Source: Rivularia sp. T60_A2020_040 (GTDB lineage: Bacteria > Cyanobacteriota > Cyanobacteriia > Cyanobacteriales > Nostocaceae). From it: a stretch of DNA of 64,000 nt. A program made the position numbers and the translations under genes. Under the pieces are notes generated by a model. It was not told where the DNA came from. It saw nothing but the letters and a program-made list of their open reading frames with translations, and did not search any database. The stretch covers positions 1-64,000 of the forward strand of contig JACYMD010000021.1 of the NCBI GenBank assembly GCA_015272215.1, in the 5' to 3' direction. Shown one piece after another: positions 27,190-36,387 of the stretch. Each line of letters opens with the position of its first letter. Position 1 is the stretch's first letter.

Positions 27190-27578
27190 TAACAGAAATT
27201 AAAAGTATACATATCTTAAGGAGTTAGACTACCATAATCTAGTAAGTAAATATACATATATCTATCATGAATCGGATTTGCGATCGCATTCTAAAAAACT
27301 TCATTAGCATTTAGCATATCGATATTAAAACCTGCGTTCAGCGAAGCTGTGGCTCAGGCAGGTTTCGCCTGTGTAGCCGCGATTTAAATCGCCAGGTATA
27401 CTCCCTGCCGAATCTTTCCGTTCACCCCCAAATTAAAGGAGACGTAGCAGTGCTACGTCTCTACATCAATAATTCATAAAAATTATTCATTCACTGACCG
27501 ACTCACAATCGGTTATTATGAGCGAATAAATTATGATTTAGCATCACACTTTTTTGTTCAATATCCCCCGTCAAATTG
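27190..27578. other. Intergenic region with palindromic repeats, about 390 bp
   Basis: The spacer between gajA and serC, divergent, so it should hold both promoters. Positions about 27330-27395 carry AGGTTTCGCCTGTGTAGCCG then CGATTTAAATCGCC, related to the element at 28945-29015. A short palindrome sits at 27438-27464. Confidence 0.65.
27438..27464. repeat. GTAGAGACG-type palindrome, copy 1
   Basis: AGACGTAGCA (27440-27449) and TGCTACGTCT (27451-27460) form a 10-bp stem, followed by CTAC. It is one of at least eight such palindromes in the window, all with ends related to GAGACG...CGTCTCTAC and variable centres. Confidence 0.85.
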
Positions 27579-28745
27579 ATGCAAACACAACACAAATCGG
27601 CGCAAAAGCCCAGCATTCGTCCCGAAAGTCCTAATTTCTCTTCCGGCCCCTGTTCTAAGCGTCCTGGTTGGTCTTTGGAGGTATTAAAAGATGCAACTAT
27701 CGGACGATCGCACCGTTCTAAGTTAGGTAAGGCTAAGTTAGCCGAAGTCATCGAGTTATCTAAGGAAGTTCTGCAAGTTCCTGATGATTATCGCTTAGGT
27801 ATTGTCCCGGCATCGGATACTGGTGCTGTGGAAATGGCGATGTGGACTATGTTAGGACAGCGCGGTGTTGATATTTTGGCTTGGGAAAGTTTTGGTAAGG
27901 GCTGGGTGACTGATGCGGTTAAGCAGTTGAAGTTGGCAGATATTAATACTTATGAAGCTGATTATGGGCAAATTCCCGATTTATCAGTAGTTGATTGCGA
28001 TCGCGATGTGGTATTTACTTGGAACGGTACGACTTCTGGTGTTAAAGTTCCGAATGGCGATTGGATTAAAGATAATCGTCAGGGGTTGACTATTTGCGAT
28101 GCGACTTCTGCCGTTTATGCGATGGAAATTCCTTGGCAAAAGATTGATGTTTTGACTTATTCTTGGCAGAAAGTCATGGGTGGTGAAGGCGCTCACGGTG
28201 TAATTGTTTTATCACCAAGGGCAGTTGAAAGATTAGAAAGTTATACTCCTGATCGACCTTTACCAAAGATTTTTCGGTTAACTAAAGGCGGTAAATTAAT
28301 TGAAGAAATCTTTGAAGGTTCGACAATTAATACACCATCAATGTTGTGTGTTGAAGATGCAATTGATGGTTTGAAATGGGGTAAATCTATCGGTGGTTTA
28401 TCGAAGTTGATTGAGCGTTCAAATAGTAATTTACAAGTATTAGAAGATTGGGTTGCGAAATCTGACTGGATTGATTTTTTAGTAGCAGATAAATCAATTC
28501 GTTCCAATACTTCTATTTGTTTGAAGATTGTTGATGAGTGGTATAAATCTTTATCAAAAGAAGAACAAGCAGCCAAAGCTAAAGAATTAGTTGCCTTGAT
28601 GGCTAAGGAAGAAGTTGCTTACGATATTGGTTCCTATCGTGATGCACCTCCGGGGTTGCGGATTTGGGGTGGTGCGACGGTGGAATCAAAAGATATGGAA
28701 GCTTTAACCCATTGGTTGGATTGGGGATTTAGTCAGATAAAGTAG
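27579..28745 (+). CDS. serC: Phosphoserine aminotransferase
   Basis: A 388-residue PLP enzyme of serine biosynthesis that converts 3-phosphohydroxypyruvate and glutamate to phosphoserine. It belongs to the shorter-branch SerC type seen in alphaproteobacteria and cyanobacteria. Landmarks: [13 protein letters not shown] near the start, [16 protein letters not shown] (phosphate-binding loop), [25 protein letters not shown] and [14 protein letters not shown], where Lys198 forms the Schiff base. ATG 27579 is preferred to the TTG three bases upstream. The last residues ([11 protein letters not shown]) match full length. Confidence 0.93.
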   Translation: MQTQHKSAQKPSIRPESPNFSSGPCSKRPGWSLEVLKDATIGRSHRSKLGKAKLAEVIELSKEVLQVPDDYRLGIVPASDTGAVEMAMWTMLGQRGVDILAWESFGKGWVTDAVKQLKLADINTYEADYGQIPDLSVVDCDRDVVFTWNGTTSGVKVPNGDWIKDNRQGLTICDATSAVYAMEIPWQKIDVLTYSWQKVMGGEGAHGVIVLSPRAVERLESYTPDRPLPKIFRLTKGGKLIEEIFEGSTINTPSMLCVEDAIDGLKWGKSIGGLSKLIERSNSNLQVLEDWVAKSDWIDFLVADKSIRSNTSICLKIVDEWYKSLSKEEQAAKAKELVALMAKEEVAYDIGSYRDAPPGLRIWGGATVESKDMEALTHWLDWGFSQIK

Positions 28746-28774
28746 TCAGATTTATCGTTTGTATATCAGATTTT

Positions 28775-28800
28775 GGAGACGCAATATATTGCGTCTCTAC
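28775..28800. repeat. GTAGAGACG-type palindrome, copy 2
   Basis: GGAGACGCAATATATTGCGT followed by CTCTAC: the arms AGACGCAATA/TATTGCGTCT pair perfectly. It lies 30 bp after the serC stop and may act in its transcript end. Confidence 0.85.
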
Positions 28801-28944
28801 ATTGTTTTGCATGGGAACTGAATATTCTTAAAAACAGTCATTAGAGGATGTTTTAAAAGTCGAATTATATACTTTGCCTCTAAGGACTCTAAGTCGCACG
28901 TCAGTTGCTACAACAGCTGTGTTCCCCCGCAACGCAGTGGCTTG

Positions 28945-29015
28945 ACTACACAAGCAAAGTCCGTTTAAACCCGTGCAGACGGGTTTCGTTTGTGTAGTAG
29001 CGGTTTAAACCGCCG
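28945..29015. repeat. Foldback repeat with nested hairpins
   Basis: ACTACACAA (28945-28953) pairs with TTGTGTAGT (28990-28998) around an inner AAACCCGT-GCAG-ACGGGTTT hairpin. GCGGTTTAAACCGC follows. A diverged copy of the right half lies at about 27348-27395. It is a dispersed non-coding repeat family. Confidence 0.75.
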
Positions 29016-29292
29016 GATACTTTTCAAAAACCTAACAAGGTAAATTACACCGAATTACACAGATATTAACAAAACTTTTTCCGGGTTATCTTAACTTTCA
29101 GCCGTATCATCTTAAATGTTAATAGCAGAAGACGTTTTAAAAAAAAATTACAAACAATTCAATTACAATCGAGCTTAATTATATGAATTATAAAATTAAG
29201 TTTTTAATAAAATATTCATAAAATTCCTGACTGTAGGGTGTGTTTAGAGAAAAACAAAAAACAGCGATGATTAGGTGAGTGAGGAGAAGAAA

Positions 29293-29946
29293 ATGAAAGA
29301 TTCTACAGCAGTGCCATCAGATTTTTCCTTAGAAGAATGGATGCATAATCCACTTAAAGATGCCGAAATTACAGAAGATTTATTAATACAAAATTGGATG
29401 GAAAACTCGGAAGATAAATCAAAATCATTCGATAAATTAGACAGAACTTATAAAGAAGTTGAAGATGTTTACGAAATCGAATGGGTAAATGAAGAGTTAG
29501 TAGAACAAAAAGTTTTAACACTCAAACAACGAAAAATTTTAGGCAATCTTTACTATTATTGGAGAAGTTATAAAGACTCCAGCGGACAAGGTGGAGACGT
29601 GTATAATCACGTACCCTGTCGCACTAAAATTCAAGGGCGATCGCCAGACGTTGCTTACATCACACCGCAGTTAGTTGAGCATTTCGGCGACTTGGAAGTA
29701 TTCCCTCAAAGTTTCTCCTTGATTGCCGAAGTGGCTTCTCCTGCGGATTTAGCAGAAGAATTGATTGCAAAATCTCACGAATATTTACGTTCTGGGAGTG
29801 AGGAAGTTTGGTTAATTTTCCCGGAAAATCGGTGGATTATTATTGTTACGGAAAATCAACGACTTATATTTACTTCTGGAGATATTGTTTATACTCAGAG
29901 GTTACTGAATGGCTTTAGTGTTGGAGTTGATGAGTTATTAGGATAA
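29293..29946 (+). CDS. Uma2 family (DUF820) restriction-endonuclease-fold protein
   Basis: A 217-residue protein from ATG 29293, which has a strong ribosome site GAGGAG at 29281-29286. A GTG at 29275 would add six residues. The PD-(D/E)XK nuclease core is visible: GRSPDVAYITPQ (Asp), LIAEVASPAD (Glu) and KSHEYLRSGSEEVWLIFPE (the Lys and the conserved EVWL). The N-terminal 70 residues are acidic and unusual for the family. Uma2 genes are very abundant in cyanobacteria and their role is not established. A terminator follows at 29999-30025. Confidence 0.88.
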   Translation: MKDSTAVPSDFSLEEWMHNPLKDAEITEDLLIQNWMENSEDKSKSFDKLDRTYKEVEDVYEIEWVNEELVEQKVLTLKQRKILGNLYYYWRSYKDSSGQGGDVYNHVPCRTKIQGRSPDVAYITPQLVEHFGDLEVFPQSFSLIAEVASPADLAEELIAKSHEYLRSGSEEVWLIFPENRWIIIVTENQRLIFTSGDIVYTQRLLNGFSVGVDELLG

Positions 29947-29998
29947 GGAAGAATTAGTGAGGAGTTAGGAGTGAGTTAATAATTATAAAAATGTTAAC

Positions 29999-30025
29999 AG
30001 CCCACGAAGGTGGGCTTTGTTTTTG
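29999..30025 (+). terminator. Rho-independent terminator after the Uma2 gene
   Basis: AGCCCAC (29999-30005), loop GAAG, GTGGGCT (30010-30016), then TTGTTTTTG. A second small hairpin (CCCCAGACT-TCC-AGTCTGAGG) follows directly at about 30029-30050. Confidence 0.8.
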
Positions 30026-30083
30026 TAGCCCCAGACTTCCAGTCTGAGGGTATTATTTTTAATTACTAACTAATTTCTAAGTC

Positions 30084-30815
30084 TTACTTAAACCCCAAAA
30101 TCTCCGAAATTGCTGCAACGATATCAAGATAAAAATTTCCCTGTACTGCACGGAATAATTCAAATTTGGTATCAGGTGCGCCGAAAAACGGTCTTAAAAA
30201 CCATCCTAACTGCATACCGACAAAGCCGTAAAGTAGTAACCAAGACCTTAAAATAGTTGTTCGAGTACCTTTACCAACTTCATCTTGTTGAGAAAGCAAC
30301 TGCATTCCATCGTAAAGGAATTTAACCCCGAATGAACCCGTAATACCGAAAATTAATACATTAAGAATTTTGAAAAATTGATAAGAATCAGGTGTAGTAA
30401 TTAGAAAGAATAACGTCACTGGTGCAAAGCTAAATAACAATACGCTAATCACCGATACAGCAGTGAGTAATACAACAAAATGCTGTTGTAAAGTGCTACG
30501 AGAGCCGAATAAAACATTGAAAAAGAACAAAGTTGGAAAACAAATAAACAGTGCTAATAAGTAGAATGCAGGTAATTTAATCGCGCTGGTTAATGCTTGC
30601 ATCCAGCCATGAGAAGCACCAATAATTGCACCATAAATTGCAAAGAAAATAGAACTAGAGACTAGTAAAGAATTAGTTTTACTTTGTAATCGAATTTCCT
30701 GACGAATTTCTTCTAAAAAGCTTTGTCTATCACGCAATAAGCTAAGTAGAACATTAAAGTGTTTGTTTCCTTGAAACTGAGTTTTATTTTCCAGCATTTT
30801 ATTATCTTGATTCAT
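30084..30815 (-). CDS. Multi-pass membrane protein, paralogue A
   Basis: A 243-residue protein with a polar N-terminus (about 1-45, including LLSLLRDRQSFLEEIRQEI) followed by five or six hydrophobic segments: NSLLVSSSIFFAIYGAIIG, AFYLLALFICFPTLFFF, HFVVLLTAVSVISVLLFSF, FKILNVLIFGITGSFGV and SWLLLYGFVGMQLGW. It has about 50% identity by eye to the product at 30976-31680. I recall similar cyanobacterial proteins under generic names, and the function is unknown. Both paralogues share the sequence RPFFG near the last helix. Confidence 0.82.
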   Translation of the reverse strand: MNQDNKMLENKTQFQGNKHFNVLLSLLRDRQSFLEEIRQEIRLQSKTNSLLVSSSIFFAIYGAIIGASHGWMQALTSAIKLPAFYLLALFICFPTLFFFNVLFGSRSTLQQHFVVLLTAVSVISVLLFSFAPVTLFFLITTPDSYQFFKILNVLIFGITGSFGVKFLYDGMQLLSQQDEVGKGTRTTILRSWLLLYGFVGMQLGWFLRPFFGAPDTKFELFRAVQGNFYLDIVAAISEILGFK

Positions 30816-30910
30816 TGTTTTGATTTATTAGAGTAACAGTAGTTGTGATAGCTTTTATGAAAATTAAGATAGGGTATTGGGTATTGAGTATAGTTTGATA
30901 TTCTTAAGTA

Positions 30911-30936
30911 CAGACGTAGCAATGCTACGTCTCTAC
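30911..30936. repeat. GTAGAGACG-type palindrome, copy 3
   Basis: AGACGTAGCA-A-TGCTACGTCT then CTAC, the same arms as copy 1. It lies between the twin membrane-protein genes. Confidence 0.85.
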
Positions 30937-30940
30937 AAAA

Positions 30941-30978
30941 CTAACTCCTAACTCTTAACTCCTAACTCCTAACTCTTA
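30941..30978. repeat. 7-base tandem repeat (CTAACTC)
   Basis: Five or so copies of CTAACTC with single-base variants, directly next to the end of the 30976 gene, whose last codons and stop sit at the array's right edge. Confidence 0.85.
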
Positions 30979-31680
30979 TTTAAACCCCAAAAGGTGAGCG
31001 AGAGACTGAATAATACTTAAATAAAAGTTTCCTTCTCTTTCTCTAAACAATGTAAAAGGTGCTGTTGGAGTACCAAAAAAAGGTCTAAGAGTCCATCCTA
31101 ATTGACTACCAACAAATGCATATAAAAACAACCACGATCGCAATATTTTTTGTCGCATAATACTATTTTCACCATCTTGTTCTAAAACTACTTTTGCGGC
31201 TTTGTATAAGGAAGAAACCCCGATAAATCCTGTGGCAGAAAAAATAATTACATTTAACAAAATGAGAAACTGATAGTTACCAGTACTAAGCATAAAAAAC
31301 AAGGTTATTGGTGCAAAGCTAAATAGCAATACACTCGTTACAGAAACAGCAGTTAAAACTAAAGCAAAATACTGAATAAAAGTACGTTTGTCGCCAAAAA
31401 TTATATTAGCGAAATATAAAGTTGGTAGACAAATCAACAGTGTAATTAAATAAAGCGCTGGTAATTTAATTGCAGAAGATAAAGCCTGCATCCAGCTATG
31501 ATAAGCACCAATAATTGCACCATATATAGCAAAAAATAGCGAACTACAAACTAACAAAGAAATGATTTTATTTTGTAATCGAATTTTTTCGCGAATTTCT
31601 TCTAAAAAACCTTGTCTTTCTCGCAGTAAGTTAGTTAATACGACAAAATATTTATTCACTATAGATTGTTTTTGAAGCAT
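30976..31680 (-). CDS. Multi-pass membrane protein, paralogue B
   Basis: A 234-residue twin of the 30084-30815 product. It has the same start (LLRERQGFLEEIREKIRLQ), the same helix order (FFAIYGAIIGAYHSWMQALS, LYLITLLICLPTLYF, VLTAVSVTSVLLFSFAPIT) and the same end (LRPFFGTPTAPFTLFREREG). The pair is a tandem duplication separated by a palindrome and a heptamer array. Close conservation of the first helix and of RPFFGxP suggests both work. Role unknown. Confidence 0.82.
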   Translation of the reverse strand: MLQKQSIVNKYFVVLTNLLRERQGFLEEIREKIRLQNKIISLLVCSSLFFAIYGAIIGAYHSWMQALSSAIKLPALYLITLLICLPTLYFANIIFGDKRTFIQYFALVLTAVSVTSVLLFSFAPITLFFMLSTGNYQFLILLNVIIFSATGFIGVSSLYKAAKVVLEQDGENSIMRQKILRSWLFLYAFVGSQLGWTLRPFFGTPTAPFTLFREREGNFYLSIIQSLAHLLGFK

Positions 31681-31693
31681 ATGATTTAATAAA

Positions 31694-31755
31694 AGGTCAA
31701 AGGTTAAAGGTCAAAGGTCTAAGGTTGGTAATAAACAACTGTCAACTGTCAACTA
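31694..31755. repeat. Two heptamer arrays (AAAGGTC and AACTGTC)
   Basis: 31694-31726 carries AAAGGTC/AAAGGTT units, the reverse complement of the 12915-12957 type. 31734-31755 carries three AACTGTC units. Confidence 0.8.
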
Positions 31756-31803
31756 TAGCTTCAATCCAAAATCTAAAATTTAAAATCCAAAATTCTTCCT
31801 CAC

Positions 31804-33345
31804 TTATTCGTGATAGTCATTCCCAGAACCATATTTCCAAGCATCAACCAAACGATGCCAATAATATTGATAGTTATTTGGGAGATTTTTCATCCACGGT
31901 TCTAACATTGAGCTTAATCTAAATAAAACAGAATAAATACCTAAAGTAATGTAATGCCATAACCAATCTATTAAAGTTATTAAACCAACTTGAGGAATGA
32001 TTTTTATAACTAAAATTGGATGAGTAAAACTTGTTTTTAAAAGCGTTTTAGTTAAACCTCCAAACTGCACTACATCTTGTAAAAATGGTTTAAGTATTGA
32101 TTCTCCTAACTGCTGCATTTGAGTAAATACAACTGATAATAATTGATTGATTTGATTTGGCTCAACTTGTTGATTTACACCTACACTCATTGCTTTTTGA
32201 AATAACCAAGTAACTGTTAAACTTGGTTGATATGGTTGTAATAATGACAGCGATGCAGATGATAATTGATTGGTTTGCAAAGCTTCATCAATACCTAAAG
32301 TTAAACGCTTCAGATTTCGTATCATTGCACCGAAACCACCGAAACTTAAAGGAGATTGATTTCCGCTACTATCACCTACTGGTAAAATACGAGAAAATGG
32401 TGTTTTTAAAGGACTTTGACGATAGGAAGGAAAGAAGCCAAATAACGCTCTTTTAAAGTCAAGCTGATGTAATTCTACACTTTGATATTCTGGCATCAAG
32501 TGCAAATATTCCTCAAAAAATGCTTCCAATCCGATATGTTGTGCATCTGCATCCATATAGGTAAACATATAAGTTGTTCTACCGTCTTTTGCAGGAAAAG
32601 CTTCCCAAAAATACTGACACTGATTTTTAATTTCAGTAAAAGATAACAACAAGTCACCAGTTTGGTTTTCCGGAAAACCTGATGCACAAGTTCCCACAAC
32701 CATACACAACGCATCCGGTTTGACTCCTTGACGTATTTGCTGGGTGATAGGAGAAAGATTTCCCATCGCATCGATTAACAATCTACTTTTGAACTGGTTG
32801 TTTACCACTACTCCATGGGGATGAACTACTGCTTCTATAAAAGGTGTATTTTCAAATAGCTTTCCTCCGATTTCTAAAAATCTTTGTTTCAAAATTTCGA
32901 GTAAATAAACTGGATATACACCGATATTGAGAACATTTTCTACCCAAATTTCTGTACCCGAAGTAAAGCTAACTCTGGCTGGGTTATATTCAGTAACAAT
33001 TGCTTTTTTTAACTCTTCAGAGGTAAGCAAATCTAATTCTAAAAGTACTTGTAATTCGTTACGAGATATGTTCCATTCTTGCTCTCTACCTTGTAAAATT
33101 CCTCTTTCAATTAAGGCAACTCGTAAACCTCGTGAAGCTAAAGCACAACCAATTAAAATACCTAAAGTACCTCCAGAAATCACAACATCCCAATCGACTA
33201 TACTTAAAGGCTGTTGATTTTCTTTTACCACCATTTGTACGGGTGTATTTCCCGATTTTAAGGATGTTAATATCCTATCTGCACGACGTAATCCCCCTAA
33301 AACATCACCTGGTAATTGCGTCAGAATTTCCTCTGTTAAAGACAT
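31804..33345 (-). CDS. cruP: CruP-like FAD-dependent oxidoreductase (lycopene cyclase family)
   Basis: A 513-residue flavoprotein from ATG 33345 (the longer frame from 33414 adds 23 residues of low-complexity sequence). The dinucleotide motif VVISGGTLGILIGCALASRG is near residue 40, then IERGILQGREQEWNISRNEL, and LPVGDSSGNQSPLSFGGFG in the FAD-domain C-part. These are landmarks of the CruA/CruP group. CruA is a lycopene cyclase, while CruP is a widespread paralogue without clear cyclase activity that acts on carotenoids under oxidative stress. The length and lack of a CruA extension favour CruP. A hydrophobic C-terminus could attach it to membranes. Confidence 0.75.
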   Translation of the reverse strand: MSLTEEILTQLPGDVLGGLRRADRILTSLKSGNTPVQMVVKENQQPLSIVDWDVVISGGTLGILIGCALASRGLRVALIERGILQGREQEWNISRNELQVLLELDLLTSEELKKAIVTEYNPARVSFTSGTEIWVENVLNIGVYPVYLLEILKQRFLEIGGKLFENTPFIEAVVHPHGVVVNNQFKSRLLIDAMGNLSPITQQIRQGVKPDALCMVVGTCASGFPENQTGDLLLSFTEIKNQCQYFWEAFPAKDGRTTYMFTYMDADAQHIGLEAFFEEYLHLMPEYQSVELHQLDFKRALFGFFPSYRQSPLKTPFSRILPVGDSSGNQSPLSFGGFGAMIRNLKRLTLGIDEALQTNQLSSASLSLLQPYQPSLTVTWLFQKAMSVGVNQQVEPNQINQLLSVVFTQMQQLGESILKPFLQDVVQFGGLTKTLLKTSFTHPILVIKIIPQVGLITLIDWLWHYITLGIYSVLFRLSSMLEPWMKNLPNNYQYYWHRLVDAWKYGSGNDYHE

Positions 33346-33849
33346 AGTTGTAATTTGGGCTAATTTATTCAAGTTATATATGTATATATTTAATTTTCTT
33401 ACTTTCGATGACAATTATTTTAAGTATCGACTTTAATTCAATAAATATATTTAATACATATATCTAATACATATATACTTTTATAAATATTGATTTTTAC
33501 AGCAAATCCTGGCTGCAAAATTATCATAAGTATAATTACTGAAAAATGTAGGTCAATATACAGATGAATAAAAATTTTCAAGATATTATTCGGTTTCCTA
33601 GTGTTGATGTCAGGTATCAAAGGGTTCTCAGCCGTTTTGCCGCTCATACTTCCACTTTCAGTAGTTTCAAATCAACTTTAAACAAAATTATTTTTTGATG
33701 AACATAGATAAAGAAACAGTAAAGTTACGAGGAAAAGGGTGTAAAAAAAAATAAAAATAATTATCGTAAGAGACGAAACTCTTACTAAATAATATTCATG
33801 AATTAGATGTATGTCTAAATAAAATTAAATTAGTGATTTTTTGAGATTC
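33346..33849. other. Intergenic region, about 500 bp, divergent
   Basis: A very AT-rich spacer between the CruP-like gene and the polysaccharide cluster. A 69-codon minus-strand frame (33438-33647) has poor coding character. Promoters for both directions are expected here, and none was clear enough to place. Confidence 0.5.
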
Positions 33850-35160
33850 ATGAAAATAGCTTTTATAGTAGATAAATTTCCAGCTTTATCAGAAACTTTC
33901 GTTATTAATCAAATTACAGGTTTGATTGAACGCGGACACAAAGTACATATTTATGGAAGACAGACTGATGATAATAAGCTGCATCCAGATGTAGAAAAAT
34001 ATCAATTAATTGAACACACGCGCTATTTACCAGAAATACCTAAAAATTATTTATGGCGTTTATTGAATGTAATTTATTTATTGACTAAAAACTTTTCTCA
34101 AGCTCCTTTAGTTTTACTACGTTCTCTGAATATTTTTAAATATGGTAAACGAGCTGCTTCTTTAAGATTATTTTACTCAACTTTACCGTTTTTAAATGCA
34201 CCCGAATACGATATTATTCATTGTCAATTTGGCAGACAAGCAGTTTGTAAATTCGGTCCTTATACTTATGAGGGTGTAGTTTTACGTGATATTGGTGCAG
34301 TTAAAGGTAAATTGCTTACTACTTTTCGTGGCTACGATATAAGTTGGTATGTACATAAATATGGGGAAAAAGTCTATGATGAATTGTTTCAGAAAGGAGA
34401 TTTTTTCTATACGAACTGCGAATTTTTTAGACAGCGAGCAATTCAACTCGGATGCGATGAAAAAAAAATTATCGTTCACGGTTCGGGAATTGATTGTAGT
34501 CGGTTTAAATTCAAACCCAGATATCCCGATGATTCTGGTTTAATTCGGATTGCCACAACGGGACGTTTAATCGAGAAAAAAGGTATAGAATATGCAATTA
34601 GGGCAATTGCTGAAGTTGTAAAAGTTTATCCAAATGTAGAGTTTAATATTATTGGCGATGGAGAGCTAAAAGAACATTTTATTAAGATAATTCAAGAATT
34701 AAATATTGCTGACAAAGTACATTTAAAAGGATGGAGAAATCAAAAAGAAATTATTTCTATTTTGGATGAAACTCACATTTTTGTTGCACCAAGTGTCACT
34801 GCTAGCGATGGTAATCAAGATGCTCCAGTTAATACCTTAAAAGAAGCAATGGCAATGGGTTTACCAGTTATTGGTACTCTACACGGCGGTATTCCCGAAT
34901 TACTTGAAGATGGTATTTCTGGCTTTTTAGTTCCTGAGAGAGATGCATCAGCCATAGCCAATAAATTAATCTATTTAATCGAGCATCCGGAAATTTGGCA
35001 ACAGATGGGTTTATCCGGTCGTAAAAAAGTGGAAATGCACTATGATATCAACAAACTCAACTCCGAATTAGTGGAAATTTATCAGCTTATATCAAGTAAT
35101 GATTTGTATTTATCCAAACAAAAAAGGCTACTTTCTTCTGTAAGTCCTAACTATATATAA
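33850..35160 (+). CDS. Glycosyltransferase family 4 (GT-B)
   Basis: A 436-residue glycosyltransferase. The N-domain starts MKIAFIVDKFPALSETFV, typical of colanic-acid/exopolysaccharide GT4 enzymes. The C-domain has IRIATTGRLIEKKGIEYAIRA, NIIGDGELKEHF and the donor-binding HGGIPELLEDGISGFLVPERD with the E-x7-E motif (NTLKEAMAMGLPVIGT). ATG 33850 is preferred over the TTG three codons upstream. It is the first gene of the polysaccharide cluster. Sugar and linkage unknown. Confidence 0.9.
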   Translation: MKIAFIVDKFPALSETFVINQITGLIERGHKVHIYGRQTDDNKLHPDVEKYQLIEHTRYLPEIPKNYLWRLLNVIYLLTKNFSQAPLVLLRSLNIFKYGKRAASLRLFYSTLPFLNAPEYDIIHCQFGRQAVCKFGPYTYEGVVLRDIGAVKGKLLTTFRGYDISWYVHKYGEKVYDELFQKGDFFYTNCEFFRQRAIQLGCDEKKIIVHGSGIDCSRFKFKPRYPDDSGLIRIATTGRLIEKKGIEYAIRAIAEVVKVYPNVEFNIIGDGELKEHFIKIIQELNIADKVHLKGWRNQKEIISILDETHIFVAPSVTASDGNQDAPVNTLKEAMAMGLPVIGTLHGGIPELLEDGISGFLVPERDASAIANKLIYLIEHPEIWQQMGLSGRKKVEMHYDINKLNSELVEIYQLISSNDLYLSKQKRLLSSVSPNYI

Positions 35161-35214
35161 ATCAATACAAATAAATACAAACAGACAAGAAATAAAAAAT
35201 TAGAGGATTAAAAT

Positions 35215-36279
35215 ATGAACTCCAAAACAGAAGTAACTATCATCGTCGCACCAAGAGAACGTTTTAGTTATACTCGTGAATCTTTAGAAAGTATTTACGA
35301 ACATACACAGCTACCGTTCAAGTTAATTTATGTTGATGGTGGTTCACCTTCTCATATTAAGAAATACTTGGAAACTCAAGCAGCAGAAAAGCAATTTCAA
35401 GTGATTCGTACCGAACATTACCTTTCTCCTAACCATGCGAGAAATCTCGGTTTGCGTCAAGTTGACACCAAGTATGTAGTTTTTATCGATAACGATGTAG
35501 TTGTAACTCCCGGTTGGTTAAAAGCTGCAGTAGACTGCGCTGAGGAAACAAATGCAACCGTAGTCAGTCCTCTGGTATGTCAATATTTACCGCTACACGA
35601 AGAAGTGCATTGCGCTGGTGGTGAATCGGGAATCAAGGTAGAAACCAAAAACGACACCACAAGAAGACGGTTTATTGAAAAGATTTACAAGCAAGGACGA
35701 AAAGTTGCAGATGTGCGTCCGAATTTACAGCGGCATGAAACCGGATTGGCAGAATTTCACTGTATGATGGTACGTACCGAAATCTTTGATAAAATCGGTT
35801 TACTTGATGAAGGATTGTTGAATACAAAAGAACACGTAGATTTGTGTATTTTGGTAAATGAAGCTGGTGGTAAGGTTTATTTAGAACCCGATTCTTTAGT
35901 AACTTATGTACCCGGGCCACCTTTAGAATGGTCGGATATTGGTTATTATATGTTGCGCTGGAGTGACGGTTGGGAAATGGCTAGTTTGAAAAGATTGCGC
36001 GATAAGTGGAATCTAACTGAAGACCAATATTTTAAAAATAAATATAACCGCTTGGGATGGCGTAGAAGAATGACAATTATCGACCCCATTAGTAACAAAC
36101 TAGGCTTTGGTAATCGTTTTGCTTCTAAGGTAGCCGGTAAATTATTGGGTAAAGCAGATAGATTGCTAAATCAATATATTACCAGCAGTTACGCCCGCAA
36201 ATACCTGCAAAACAACTCGTCGAATCAAACTCCTCCCAATCAACCACCATCTACAATTACTGCATCATCACAAGGTTAA
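35215..36279 (+). CDS. Glycosyltransferase family 2
   Basis: A 354-residue GT-A enzyme. VTIIVAPRERFSYTRESLES starts the nucleotide-binding fold, and YVVFIDNDVVVTPGWL holds the DxD-type metal site (DND). GLLDEGLLNTKEHVDLC, with a Glu-His in the acceptor loop, resembles the ED base region. The C-terminal 60 residues are basic and end in a low-complexity Pro/Ser/Thr tail. It has a reasonable ribosome site (AGAGGA near 35203) and follows the GT4 gene by 54 bp, in the same direction. Confidence 0.88.
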   Translation: MNSKTEVTIIVAPRERFSYTRESLESIYEHTQLPFKLIYVDGGSPSHIKKYLETQAAEKQFQVIRTEHYLSPNHARNLGLRQVDTKYVVFIDNDVVVTPGWLKAAVDCAEETNATVVSPLVCQYLPLHEEVHCAGGESGIKVETKNDTTRRRFIEKIYKQGRKVADVRPNLQRHETGLAEFHCMMVRTEIFDKIGLLDEGLLNTKEHVDLCILVNEAGGKVYLEPDSLVTYVPGPPLEWSDIGYYMLRWSDGWEMASLKRLRDKWNLTEDQYFKNKYNRLGWRRRMTIIDPISNKLGFGNRFASKVAGKLLGKADRLLNQYITSSYARKYLQNNSSNQTPPNQPPSTITASSQG

Positions 36280-36303
36280 CTTAATATTTATCTAAATATT
36301 CAT

Positions 36304-36330
36304 GTAGAGACGTAAAATTTTACGTCTCTG
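36304..36330. repeat. GTAGAGACG-type palindrome, copy 4
   Basis: GTAGAGACGTAAAATTTTAC followed by GTCTCTG. Perfect arms AGACGTAAAA/TTTTACGTCT. It sits inside the polysaccharide cluster between the GT2 and permease genes. Confidence 0.85.
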
Positions 36331-36345
36331 CGTGTAGGAGATCAA

Positions 36346-36387
36346 ATGGCAAAAAACTCATGTAAAACCAAGGGTGAAAAAGATTGA
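36346..36387 (+). CDS. Possible 13-codon leader ORF before the permease gene
   Basis: ATG 36346 follows a good ribosome site (GGAG at 36337-36340) and encodes MAKNSCKTKGEKD. Its TGA (36385-36387) overlaps the TTG start of the permease gene as TTGA. This could be a coupling leader, or the permease's true start with a one-base shift in this assembly. It is small and unproven. Confidence 0.35.
   Translation: MAKNSCKTKGEKD

Larger units (their letters stand above)
28746..29292. other. Intergenic region with repeats, about 550 bp
   Basis: It holds the palindrome at 28775-28800, the larger foldback element at 28945-29015, and AT-rich DNA beyond 29040. I see no gene. The promoter of the Uma2 gene should be near its right end. 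Confidence 0.6.

Noticed and set aside
33438-33647. 69-codon minus-strand frame in the gap before the polysaccharide cluster
   Set aside because: Tyr/Ile-rich from AT-rich DNA, no ribosome site or motif.
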